The notes beneath the pieces are model-generated. The model had not been told where the DNA came from. It did no database searches and worked only from the letters and a program-made list of their open reading frames with translations. 5,899 nt of DNA, from the NCBI GenBank assembly GCA_017427625.1, contig JAFRSL010000079.1, positions 1 to 5,899 on the forward strand, in the 5' to 3' direction. This DNA is from Synergistaceae bacterium. GTDB taxonomy: Bacteria > Synergistota > Synergistia > Synergistales > Aminobacteriaceae. Of this stretch, positions 1 to 5,713 are shown piece after piece; position 1 is the first letter of the stretch, and each line of letters opens with the position of its first letter. The translations under genes and the position numbers were made by a program.

Positions 1-1
1 C

Positions 2-559
2 AAGGAGAAACTTCATGAGAGACTTGCGAAGTTGGTCGGAGGCGTTGCAGTAATTCAGGTAGGTTCAGCGACAGAGACCGAGCAGAAGGAACTCAAGCAC
101 CGCATCGAGGATGCACTCAACGCAACACGCGCGGCTGTCGAGGAAGGCATCGTAGCAGGCGGCGGAGTAGCAGCTCTTAACTGCGCTACAGCACTTGAGC
201 CGTTCGTCGAGAAACTTTCGGGCGACGTTAAGACTGGCGCAAGAATCGTACTTGACGCACTCAAAGCCCCGCTCTATCTCATTGCAACTAACGCAGGCTA
301 TCAGGGCGATGTAGTTGTCGAGAGAGTCAGAAGCGAGAAGATCGGGCACGGCCTTAACGCTGCAACAGGCGAGTACACCGACATGGTAGCAGCAGGAATC
401 ATCGACCCCGTCAAAGTTACACGCTCGGCACTCCAGAACGCTGGCTCAATCGCGGCTATGGTTCTCACGACAGAGGGAATCGTTGCTGACAAGCCCGAGA
501 AGAAGGACGCTGCTCCCGCAATGCCCGGCGGTATGGGCGGAATGGACGGAATGTATTAG
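2..559 (+). CDS. groEL: Chaperonin GroEL (Hsp60), C-terminal part, cut by the left window edge
   Basis: GroEL is the 60-kDa subunit of the double-ring chaperonin that folds proteins in an ATP-driven cycle with GroES in the cytoplasm. The reading frame is already open at base 2, and 185 residues are visible, about the last third of a ~545-residue protein. The fragment covers the end of the apical domain, the second intermediate segment and the C-terminal equatorial domain. Diagnostic stretches include [34 protein letters not shown] and [19 protein letters not shown]. The Asp in IEDALNA (codon 110-112) matches the ATP-hydrolysis Asp398 of E. coli GroEL. The tail is the usual flexible Gly/Met-rich segment, here [10 protein letters not shown], ending with TAG. 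The TTG at base 32 is an internal codon, not the start. The gene is followed by a terminator and converges on a minus-strand gene. Nothing suggests decay. The identification is essentially certain. Confidence 0.97.
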   Translation, partial: KEKLHERLAKLVGGVAVIQVGSATETEQKELKHRIEDALNATRAAVEEGIVAGGGVAALNCATALEPFVEKLSGDVKTGARIVLDALKAPLYLIATNAGYQGDVVVERVRSEKIGHGLNAATGEYTDMVAAGIIDPVKVTRSALQNAGSIAAMVLTTEGIVADKPEKKDAAPAMPGGMGGMDGMY

Positions 560-591
560 TCCAAAGCAGAATATCACGCAGAATAACAAAG

Positions 592-627
592 TCCCCGAAG
601 GTTCACGCGGCCTCCGGGGATTTTTTT
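592..627 (+). terminator. Rho-independent terminator of groEL, probably bidirectional
   Basis: TCCCCG (592-597) pairs with CGGGGA (615-620). The stem continues as AGG/CCT (599-601 with 611-613) after an A/C mismatch, around a 9-nt loop, and is followed by seven T residues (621-627). It lies 32 bp after the groEL stop codon. Read on the minus strand, the same hairpin is followed by CTTTGTTATT, so it can also serve the minus-strand gene that stops at 633. Confidence 0.88.
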
Positions 628-632
628 GCGCG

Positions 633-1229
633 TTATTCAAATTCCCATCTCCGCCAGGTGTCCATACCCTGAATACGCATCATCTCATCTTCAAGCGCAG
701 TGAATGTGAAGTCATCAATGCCGTTGTCGATTTTCCCGGTCAGGCAGTAGTGGCAGAACTGATGACAGTTTTTCGTTATGAGATTGTAGCCCTCATGTTG
801 CGGGTCATTGAGTGCCTCTCGCGCGCGGTCTGCAATTTCCCGTGAGCCTGTAGGATTCTTTCCCTTACACGCAACGAAAATTGTTACCGCAAGATTCCTG
901 CCGTCAAGCCTTTCGAGAAATTCGCGCGGTGATGTTTCTGCGAGATAGCCACCTTCTTCATTGATTCTGTGAATTATCCTGCCATTGCCGACATAGACAC
1001 CGGAATGATCCAAAACACCAGCCAACATACAGCAGACTATGCTTCCTTCAGACGGGACAACATCATCAAGCACGAACATCAGCGGGCTTCTTCCTTTCGG
1101 GCGTTTGCTTTTGGGGAGCGTGAGGCTTCCCACAGGGTCATAGCAGCCCGGACCGTCCGGCACGATAACAGGGATGTGGGGTATAGGCAACGAAGATGAA
1201 TCTCCAAATATATCGTCAAAGAGTCCCAT
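633..1229 (-). CDS. LRAT-domain (permuted NlpC/P60, papain-like) acyltransferase or hydrolase
   Basis: 198 residues. Lecithin:retinol acyltransferase (LRAT)-type enzymes are circularly permuted papain-fold proteins whose Cys takes an acyl group from a phospholipid or another ester or amide and passes it to an amine or to water. The signature is complete: His75 in DHSGVYVG, second His87 in RIIHR twelve residues later (the same spacing as His60/His72 in human LRAT), and the nucleophile Cys155 in KNCHQFC, like the family's NCEHF. No signal peptide or membrane segment is visible, so a cytoplasmic enzyme is expected. The start is ATG at 1229, preceded by AAAGGAAG with 7-nt spacing; a longer frame from TTG at 1262 has no such support. 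It lies 70 bp downstream of a secreted SH3b protein on the same strand. The fold is well supported, but the substrate is unknown. Bacterial members are poorly characterised and could act on lipids, peptides or cell wall. Confidence 0.82.
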   Translation of the reverse strand: MGLFDDIFGDSSSLPIPHIPVIVPDGPGCYDPVGSLTLPKSKRPKGRSPLMFVLDDVVPSEGSIVCCMLAGVLDHSGVYVGNGRIIHRINEEGGYLAETSPREFLERLDGRNLAVTIFVACKGKNPTGSREIADRAREALNDPQHEGYNLITKNCHQFCHYCLTGKIDNGIDDFTFTALEDEMMRIQGMDTWRRWEFE

Positions 1230-1236
1230 TGTGATA

Positions 1237-1244
1237 CTTCCTTT
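1237..1244 (-). promoter_or_regulatory. Ribosome binding site of the LRAT-domain gene
   Basis: AAAGGAAG on the minus strand lies 7 nt before the ATG at 1229. It decides the start in favour of this ATG over the in-frame TTG at 1262. Confidence 0.75.
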
Positions 1245-1261
1245 CGTGAGAATTTGCAGCA

Positions 1262-1270
1262 ACTATAGCA
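1262..1270 (-). promoter_or_regulatory. Possible extended -10 promoter element before the LRAT-domain gene
   Basis: On the minus strand TGCTATAGT matches the extended -10 pattern TGnTATAAT with one mismatch, in the 70-bp gap between the SH3b and LRAT-domain genes. It would start transcription near 1255, about 26 nt before the start codon and just upstream of the ribosome binding site. I found no convincing -35 hexamer 16-18 bp upstream, so this may be chance and the gene may simply be co-transcribed with its upstream neighbour. Confidence 0.3.
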
Positions 1271-1299
1271 ACTGACATGGAGCACTTACGGGTGTTTTG

Positions 1300-1947
1300 C
1301 TACTCCTCGTAAATCATCCTCGTGATTTTCCCGTCCTTCACGCTGAACGTGAACGCAGCATAATTCCCGGCCATGTACCGCCATTCTGTGCCGCTATCAT
1401 TGTCAGGCTCGCCGAGAATCTCACGCAGCTTGCTTACATTGTCGCCGATGTGAATATCCCCGAAACCGAAATCTTTGCTGGGATTCCACAGTTCAACCCT
1501 GACAAGCCAGCCCTGCTTGTTGTAGCTCCGTTTGACCTCAGGGTAATCGAACTCGCCGTCATATTCGCCCCAATAGTCATTGTCCTCGTTAGGGCAGTAA
1601 GTCTGAAGCACATTGATTATCATTTTGCCGACTGCAGACTGCTGTGTTGTCTCGTCATAGTATGGAACAAGGTACTTCCCGAAAACGAACGCTGATTCCT
1701 GAGCGTTTTTAGGCAGAATCTCGTACCACACTTCACCGTCAACAGCTGTCAATCCGTCAACAATAACCTTCTCGCCGACACTGAGGCGGCCCCAAATGTC
1801 AGCATCAGTGTTTGGTTCCGCGCGGTAACGGACGTAGCTTCCTGTACACACTCCAACTGTTGGGAAGGCAGCGAATTTTTCCGCGCACATGGCCGGAATT
1901 GTTGAGCCTAATATTGACACGATGATTGCCGCAAGAATTTTCCTCAT
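1300..1947 (-). CDS. Secreted protein with bacterial SH3 (SH3b) domain and BamE/SmpA-like C-terminal domain
   Basis: 215 residues. The N-terminus is a classical Sec signal peptide: MRK, a hydrophobic core (residues 4-17), and a probable cut after PAMCA (residue 22). The Cys at 21 is not followed by a lipobox-type arrangement, so a lipoprotein is less likely. Residues ~30-95 fit an SH3b domain: GSYVRYRAEPNTDADIWGRL resembles the usual 'vNVRsgPstsskvigtl' strand, followed by GEKVIV, WYEI and the closing AFVFGKYLV. SH3b domains usually bind peptidoglycan or peptide ligands. Residues ~153-215 (GDIHIGDNVSKLREILGEPD, then WRY and FSVKDGKITRMIY) resemble the BamE/SmpA family fold, in which a helix leads into 'LLGxPd'. 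The start is ATG at 1947 after AGAGGAGG with 7-nt spacing. The stop is TAG. It lies between a terminator and the LRAT-domain gene. A periplasmic or cell-envelope role is likely; the exact function is unknown. Confidence 0.75.
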   Translation of the reverse strand: MRKILAAIIVSILGSTIPAMCAEKFAAFPTVGVCTGSYVRYRAEPNTDADIWGRLSVGEKVIVDGLTAVDGEVWYEILPKNAQESAFVFGKYLVPYYDETTQQSAVGKMIINVLQTYCPNEDNDYWGEYDGEFDYPEVKRSYNKQGWLVRVELWNPSKDFGFGDIHIGDNVSKLREILGEPDNDSGTEWRYMAGNYAAFTFSVKDGKITRMIYEE

Positions 1948-1954
1948 TATGATT

Positions 1955-1962
1955 CCTCCTCT
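1955..1962 (-). promoter_or_regulatory. Ribosome binding site of the SH3b protein gene
   Basis: AGAGGAGG on the minus strand, with AGGAGG ending 7 nt before the ATG at 1947. The upstream gap (1963-2002) contains a GATAAT hexamer (1995-2000) that could be a -10, but no matching -35 is present because that position falls in the preceding terminator stem. Confidence 0.8.
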
Positions 1963-2002
1963 AAGATTTGAGACTGCTGCGGTAATTTTCGCATATTATC
2001 TC

Positions 2003-2038
2003 TAAAAGAAAATCCCCCAGCTTGTGAAGGCCGGGGGA
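2003..2038 (-). terminator. Rho-independent terminator after the large surface-protein gene
   Basis: On the minus strand TCCCCC (2038-2033) pairs with GGGGGA (2018-2013), with an inner CTT/AAG pairing and a small loop, followed by TTTTCTTTTA (2012-2003). It starts 17 bp after the TAA stop at 2056-2058. On the plus strand the same hairpin is followed by five T, so it could work both ways, but no plus-strand gene is seen to need it. Confidence 0.85.
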
Positions 2039-2055
2039 CTTTTTGCTGCACTGTG

Positions 2056-3624
2056 TTACTCTTCCTGTTCTGCGACGATGTATAGCTCGATGGTCTTGGT
2101 GTTTCCGGCCATGACGTAAATCACGAACTCGCCGCTGACCAATTCGCCCGGAAGAACGAACGTCCCATCGTCAGCAATCTCAATCGCGATCGCCTCGTCA
2201 GCAATGTACACTTCAGCGCCCTCGAAGCATTCGCCAATCCTGAACGTCAAGGGCTTCTCTTCTGGGGCGTAAATCTCGCCTATCAATTCCTCGTCCCCGC
2301 TCACAACGCACAAGTCAATCTCAGCGTTACTCATGTCAGTCTCAGGCTCTGGGTATGCCTCGATGATTTCAGGCGTGTTGACTGGCGAACCGTCAGCAAG
2401 ATTCTCAGTTACAGCCTCACGAGTCTCCGGCGTATTTTCAGAAGCCTCAACAACTCCCACGATGATCACGAAGTCCCTCGTATCTCTGCCGTACTTGTTC
2501 TTCGCTGTTACCTTGAAGCTGTAAGTTCCGGCCTTTTTAGGAGTACCGCTGATTATCCCTGTCTTTGCGGTGAGTTTAAGACCGCTCGGAAGGCTTCCCG
2601 ATTTGCTCCACTTTATCGGGTCAGTTCCATCAGCAATAAGTTGCCCTGTGTACTGAATGCCGACTATCCCCGATGGGAGATTCTCGTTGGTGATTTCCGG
2701 GACTAGTCCGCTGACCTTGAGGCTGTAAGTCTTCGTTGCAGAGCCGATGTTGTTCTCAGCTTTGACTTTGAGCTTGAACTTCCCGGCCTCCTTCGGGATT
2801 CCTGAGATTCTTCCGTCCTCAGTGATGTAAAGCCCGGCGGGGTACTTGTTGCCCGCGAATGACCACGTTATAGGCCCTGTTCCCTTGCACGCTAACTGTG
2901 CGCTGTAAGGCTCGTTCTGAAGCGCGGAAGGAATCTTGCTCGTTTTGATCTTCGGCTTGCTGTACTTCTCGCCCGTTATCGTGATGGTGATTTTCTGCGA
3001 TGTTGTTCCGGCCGAGTTCGTTGCTTTCACGGTGAAGCGGTAAGTTTTTGCCTTAGTCGGGATTCCGACAATGGTGCCGTACTCATCGAGCTTCAAGCCT
3101 TTGGGGAATGAGCCGGATTTCGACCACGTTATTGGCTTCGCTCCTGTAGCATCGAGGACCGCAACGTACGCCGTACCAGTTTCGCCGTCAGGGAGCGAGA
3201 CAGTGTTAATCACAGGCTTTCCCGTGTTGCTTCCGCTGTCGTCGTTCACTTTGAGGGTGAATGTCCTTGTCGTGTCGACGAGTCCGGCAATGCTTGAGAG
3301 TTCCAGCGTGAAAGTGAAAGTCCCTGTTTCCGTAGGGCTTCCGGTGAGCGAACATGTCCTGCTGCTTTTGTTCATCGAGAGCGTGAGACCTTTGGGCAGA
3401 GTTCCGCCTGTCTTCCTCCATTCCATCGAGAACTCCGTACCTTCCGCCGTAATCGTCGCATTGTAGGCTCTGTCCTTCACAGCATCAGCGAGGTCTGGGC
3501 TTGTGATTATCTCAGGCTTGTACCACACAGGAATGTAAACGTCCGCGCTGTCAGTTCCTCCTCTGTTGGTTGCTGTGAGAGTGAACGAGTAGGGCATGTG
3601 AAACATGAGCGTATTTCCCCTCAT
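2056..3624 (-). CDS. C-terminal fragment of the surface protein: end of He_PIG 3, He_PIG 4-7 and acidic tail
   Basis: This open frame has 522 codons from ATG 3624, but its first eleven or twelve codons fall in and around the 22-bp insertion; homologous sequence begins at YSFTLTATNRGG. Four full He_PIG domains follow, each of 80-100 residues with the pattern 'P-x-I ... Y ... W-S-x-S-G-x-L-P-x-G-L ... G-T-I-x-G-x-P ... F-x-V-x-A-x-N'. Examples are ITWSKSGSFPKGL, ITWSFAGNKYPAGL and IKWSKSGSLPSGL. He_PIG domains are Ig-like beta sandwiches found in strings on bacterial surface proteins. A 132-residue tail rich in Glu and Asp (EASENTPETREAVTENLADG, later FRIGECFEGAEVYIADEAIA) ends at AEQEE. This tail matches no family I recognise. 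No Shine-Dalgarno precedes ATG 3624; GAGGGG lies 10 nt before an in-frame ATG at 3606. Without a signal peptide a restarted product would stay in the cell. It is annotated as an open frame, most likely not an independent gene. Confidence 0.7.
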   Translation of the reverse strand: MRGNTLMFHMPYSFTLTATNRGGTDSADVYIPVWYKPEIITSPDLADAVKDRAYNATITAEGTEFSMEWRKTGGTLPKGLTLSMNKSSRTCSLTGSPTETGTFTFTLELSSIAGLVDTTRTFTLKVNDDSGSNTGKPVINTVSLPDGETGTAYVAVLDATGAKPITWSKSGSFPKGLKLDEYGTIVGIPTKAKTYRFTVKATNSAGTTSQKITITITGEKYSKPKIKTSKIPSALQNEPYSAQLACKGTGPITWSFAGNKYPAGLYITEDGRISGIPKEAGKFKLKVKAENNIGSATKTYSLKVSGLVPEITNENLPSGIVGIQYTGQLIADGTDPIKWSKSGSLPSGLKLTAKTGIISGTPKKAGTYSFKVTAKNKYGRDTRDFVIIVGVVEASENTPETREAVTENLADGSPVNTPEIIEAYPEPETDMSNAEIDLCVVSGDEELIGEIYAPEEKPLTFRIGECFEGAEVYIADEAIAIEIADDGTFVLPGELVSGEFVIYVMAGNTKTIELYIVAEQEE

Positions 3625-4084
3625 CTGTGGCCGTGATAGTTCCGCTGAGTTTCCCTGTTGACGAATCGAGAGTCAGGCCAGGAGGAAGGTTGCCTTTCAC
3701 CGCCCACGTTATCGGAGCTGTTCCTGTTACTGCGGGCTGGAATGTGTAGCTTTGTCCTGCGAGTATTATGCTCGAAGTCTTGGGAAGGGAGATTCTTGGC
3801 TTAACTGCTGGCGAGGTAACTGTCAGGCTCAATTCCTTTTCAGAAGCCAGACCGTTCCCAATGTCAGCCTTGACCGTGAATTTCGATGTCCCCTCGTAAG
3901 GCGGCGTACCCGAAATCGTACCGTCAGCGTTCATGTTCAATCCGGCAGGGAGGCTTCCGGCTGAGACCGACCATGTTGCAGAGTCCGTCCCTATTGCCGT
4001 GAGTTTTTGGGAATACAGCGATTTCGCCGTTGCGTTCGGAAGTACAGCGTCCATCGAGATGACGAGGTTCACCGCAAGCGACAT
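3551..4084 (-). CDS. Middle fragment of the surface protein: He_PIG 2 and most of He_PIG 3
   Basis: The frame is open from the codon after the amber (4222) to a TGA at 3551. The first ATG is 4084, giving 177 codons. Residues before that ATG (SHLSGTIPEGLSLDATSG, then GTISGTPPKAGLYTFKV) complete He_PIG 1, so ATG 4084 is an internal Met (residue 539 of the whole protein), and no good ribosome binding site precedes it. He_PIG 2 carries ATWSVSAGSLPAGL and GTISGTPPYEG. He_PIG 3 carries ITWAVKGNLPPGL and GKLSGTITATDEGKY. After that Tyr (3613-3611) the frame leaves the family pattern and runs as HVSHALLVHSHSNQQRRN to the stop, which is out-of-frame sequence caused by the insertion. It lacks an export signal and is very probably not a gene of its own. 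Confidence 0.6.
   Translation of the reverse strand: MSLAVNLVISMDAVLPNATAKSLYSQKLTAIGTDSATWSVSAGSLPAGLNMNADGTISGTPPYEGTSKFTVKADIGNGLASEKELSLTVTSPAVKPRISLPKTSSIILAGQSYTFQPAVTGTAPITWAVKGNLPPGLTLDSSTGKLSGTITATDEGKYAHVSHALLVHSHSNQQRRN
3589..3610. other. 22-bp insertion that breaks the reading frame, with a perfect 5-bp hairpin
   Basis: The segment starts with GTA (3589-3591) and is followed directly by another GTA (3611-3613), so it is bounded by 3-bp direct repeats. Within it CATGT (3595-3599) and ACATG (3603-3607) form an inverted repeat around GAA. Deleting the 22 bp joins Tyr696 (frame of the middle fragment) to SFTLTATNRGG (frame of the C-terminal fragment), giving GKYSFTLTATN, which matches GTYSFKVTAKN and KTYRFTVKATN in later repeats. 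The length (22 = 1 modulo 3) explains the frame change. It is not a copy of adjacent sequence. Confidence 0.65.
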
Positions 4085-4222
4085 CTCTTTGTCAGCCGTG
4101 AAATATTCCGTTGCTGCATGAACTTTGAACGTGTACAGCCCTGCTTTTGGCGGAGTGCCTGAGATTGTCCCTGACGTTGCATCGAGGCTCAGTCCTTCGG
4201 GGATTGTACCGCTGAGGTGAGA

Positions 4223-4225
4223 CTA
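4223..4225 (-). other. Amber codon replacing the conserved He_PIG tryptophan (codon 492)
   Basis: The context is VVT-stop-SHLSGTIPEGL. The other six repeats all have Trp at this position (TWS, TWA, EWR, TWS, TWS, KWS), so the ancestral codon was almost certainly TGG and one G-to-A change made TAG. The frame is unchanged on both sides: 46 sense codons connect it to ATG 4084. Confidence 0.85.
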
Positions 4226-5698
4226 CGTTACAACCTCGAAACTTTCAGCGTCTGTTGAGAGCGTCTGAGAGTAGAACGTTCCGGCAAATGCTGACGGGAG
4301 GGGTGATGTGGTGAGAATTGTTATCGGTGAGCCGATTTTCTCACAGCCCTCATTGCCGGGCATTCCTGAAGCGTCATAGCCTATGCCGTAACGCGCAGCG
4401 TTGAACTTGTTGCCCTCGATGGTGTAGTTTGCGCTGTCGATTTTCCCGATTACTCCGCCTTTGTGTGAAGCAGAGCCGGAAATTGCAGACCGCGATATGT
4501 TGTTCCTGACCGTTCCCGCCTCAAGGACTCCGACTATTCCGCCCGCATCGTCGCCGTTTGATGTTACGTTCGACCCGACCGAGATGTCGCAGCTCTCAAC
4601 CTCTGCACCCGTTGCGATGTTGCCCGCTATTCCTCCGGCTGTGCCTGAGTTTGAGGTGATTGTTGAGGCTTCCACGTGGCTGTTGGTGAGTACAGTACCC
4701 TGAAGGTGGCCTGCTATTCCTCCGGCAGTTTTGTCGCTCTTAATATCCGAGCCTGAAAGCACTTGAACGTTCTTGATAGTGCCGTCATTGAGATAGCCGA
4801 CTATTCCTCCTGCGCATATGGTGCCATACACAGTGCCGGAAAATGTGCAGTCCGTGATGACTTGATTCGCACCCATAGTGCCATATCCCACAATACCGCC
4901 GGCATAACCGAGAGAGTCTTTACCGCGAGAATGATACTCATTCCCTTCTGGGTAGGCTGAAATACTGCTGTTTTCAAGCGTACAGTTTTCAATATTACCT
5001 CCATACACTCTTGCGGCAATACCGCCTGAATAGCTGGGGACATAACCACTCCCGGTATAGAACACATAAGTATGACTCTTGATGGCAGCTTTCTTGACCG
5101 TGCAGTTTTTGATTGTACCTGAATTCATATGAGCCACCATACCGCCCGATTCTGCTTCAAGATTTTCATAAGTATTAATCATATACCTGTAACCTTCCAT
5201 ATTTCCAGCAAAATGGCAGTTCTCTATAGAACCGCCTGAAAGGTTTATGGCAATCCCGGCTGTGTACCGACCGTTAATGGTATAGCTTCCTGACGAATCG
5301 ACCGTGAGATTCTTCACCGCGAAACCCTCAACAGTCTTGATCGTCCCGAAGAGTGAGGCTGTATCTCCATCTCTTTCCGTGATGTTCAGGTAGATTGTGT
5401 GGTCGCTCCCGTCGAAATGCCCCGTGAACGGCTTATCATCAGTACCGATTGGAACCCAGCCCGTGTATTCCGCGAGGTTCATTGTCTTTCTCGGCATGTT
5501 CAGGCGGTAATACGCATCTTCCGGTTCTTCCCCGCTGTTGACCCTGTCGCGAAGAGTCATGAGGTCGCTTATTGAGTCGATGATGTACGGGTGACTCTCA
5601 TCGAAACCGTCGCTTCCCTCGTTGTAGTATTCAGCATATGCACACTGACTGAACAACGCGAGAAATACCGCCAGAAATACGGCATGATATTTTCTCAT
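4223..5698 (-). CDS. N-terminal fragment of the surface protein: signal peptide, GLUG-like beta-helix, start of He_PIG 1
   Basis: 491 residues from ATG 5698, preceded by AAGGAGG with 8-nt spacing. Residues 1-22 form a Sec signal peptide (basic MRKYH, hydrophobic core, cut after CAYA). Residues ~23-110 hold a typical lead-in to GLUG proteins: HPYIIDSISDLMTLRDRVNSG, then WVPIGTDDKPFTGHFDGSDHTI. Residues 113-432 hold about ten GLUG-like repeats of 'A-G-G-I-v-G-x-(n)-G-t-I-x-N-C-x-v', for example SGGMVAHMNSGTIKNCTV, SGGIAARVYGGNIENCTL and CAGGIVGYLNDGTIKNV, expected to fold as a right-handed beta-helix. Residues 457-491 begin the first He_PIG domain before the amber codon. This piece could still be made and exported as a truncated beta-helix protein, ending 35 residues into an unfinished Ig-like domain. 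A role in adhesion or glycan contact is inferred from the fold only. Confidence 0.85.
   Translation of the reverse strand: MRKYHAVFLAVFLALFSQCAYAEYYNEGSDGFDESHPYIIDSISDLMTLRDRVNSGEEPEDAYYRLNMPRKTMNLAEYTGWVPIGTDDKPFTGHFDGSDHTIYLNITERDGDTASLFGTIKTVEGFAVKNLTVDSSGSYTINGRYTAGIAINLSGGSIENCHFAGNMEGYRYMINTYENLEAESGGMVAHMNSGTIKNCTVKKAAIKSHTYVFYTGSGYVPSYSGGIAARVYGGNIENCTLENSSISAYPEGNEYHSRGKDSLGYAGGIVGYGTMGANQVITDCTFSGTVYGTICAGGIVGYLNDGTIKNVQVLSGSDIKSDKTAGGIAGHLQGTVLTNSHVEASTITSNSGTAGGIAGNIATGAEVESCDISVGSNVTSNGDDAGGIVGVLEAGTVRNNISRSAISGSASHKGGVIGKIDSANYTIEGNKFNAARYGIGYDASGMPGNEGCEKIGSPITILTTSPLPSAFAGTFYSQTLSTDAESFEVVT
4403..5362 (-). repeat. Array of about ten GLUG-like protein repeats
   Basis: This is a protein-level repeat covering residues 113-432 of the surface protein. 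Units in order begin at ASLFGTIK, AGIAINL, GGMVAHM, GGIAARV, GGIVGYGT, GGIVGYLN, GGIAGHL, GGIAGNI, GGIVGVL and GGVIGKI. Spacing is irregular (about 20-45 residues) because loops between coils vary. The DNA copies are diverged, so this is an old protein repeat and not a recent tandem duplication. Confidence 0.75.
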
Positions 5699-5706
5699 TG
5701 ATTATT

Positions 5707-5713
5707 CCTCCTT
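5707..5713 (-). promoter_or_regulatory. Ribosome binding site of the surface-protein gene
   Basis: AAGGAGG on the minus strand, 8 nt before ATG 5698. It is a near-perfect Shine-Dalgarno and supports this start and the signal peptide that follows. Confidence 0.85.

Larger units (their letters stand above)
2056..5698 (-). pseudogene. Large secreted GLUG / He_PIG repeat surface protein, interrupted by an amber codon and a 22-bp insertion
   Basis: Three neighbouring minus-strand frames are pieces of one gene. Reading from ATG 5698, changing TAG 4225-4223 to a sense codon and skipping bases 3589-3610 gives one frame of 1,206 codons ending in TAA at 2056. In this reconstruction residues 1-22 are a Sec signal peptide, ~113-432 hold GLUG-like beta-helix repeats, and 457-1074 hold seven He_PIG (putative Ig) domains starting near 457, 546, 634, 721, 821, 908 and 993. 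Residues 1075-1206 are an acidic tail domain. Such proteins are usually exported and act in adhesion or surface display; that role is inferred from the architecture. No LPXTG motif or hydrophobic anchor is seen at the C-terminus. Codons on both sides of each lesion keep perfect domain patterns, so loss of function is recent, variable between strains, or a sequence error. As written, only the first 491 residues could be exported. Confidence 0.8.

Noticed and set aside
55..492. Long minus-strand open frames opposite groEL.
   Set aside because: They are antisense shadows of a strongly conserved gene, with no ribosome binding sites and no recognisable domains.
483..845. Plus-strand 120-codon frame running from the groEL end across the terminator.
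   Set aside because: It overlaps groEL, a strong terminator and the LRAT-domain gene in wrong frames; no family features.
1229..1262. Longer start of the LRAT-domain gene at TTG 1262 (eleven more residues).
   Set aside because: No ribosome binding site precedes the TTG, while ATG 1229 has AAAGGAAG at good spacing and begins a typical MGLFDDIFG.
3611..3624. Programmed ribosomal frameshift at GAGGGGAAATAC joining the middle and C-terminal frames.
   Set aside because: A shift at this place would leave about nine extra residues in a conserved strand of He_PIG 3, while deleting 22 bp restores the consensus exactly. The amber codon upstream also makes a programmed event here pointless.
2056..4222. 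Direct DNA repeats or a CRISPR-like array in the He_PIG region.
   Set aside because: The repetition is at protein level with diverged DNA, variable units of 80-100 codons and no conserved spacers.
4223..4225. Reassignment of TAG to an amino acid in this organism.
   Set aside because: groEL (TAG at 557-559) and the SH3b gene (TAG at 1300-1302) both end with TAG at the natural end of their proteins, so TAG works as a normal stop here.
2333..5067. Several plus-strand and alternate-frame open frames (60-130 codons) over the surface-protein gene.
   Set aside because: They lie wholly opposite or within the repeat protein, are low-complexity (Ser/Val/Pro-rich) and have no start signals.
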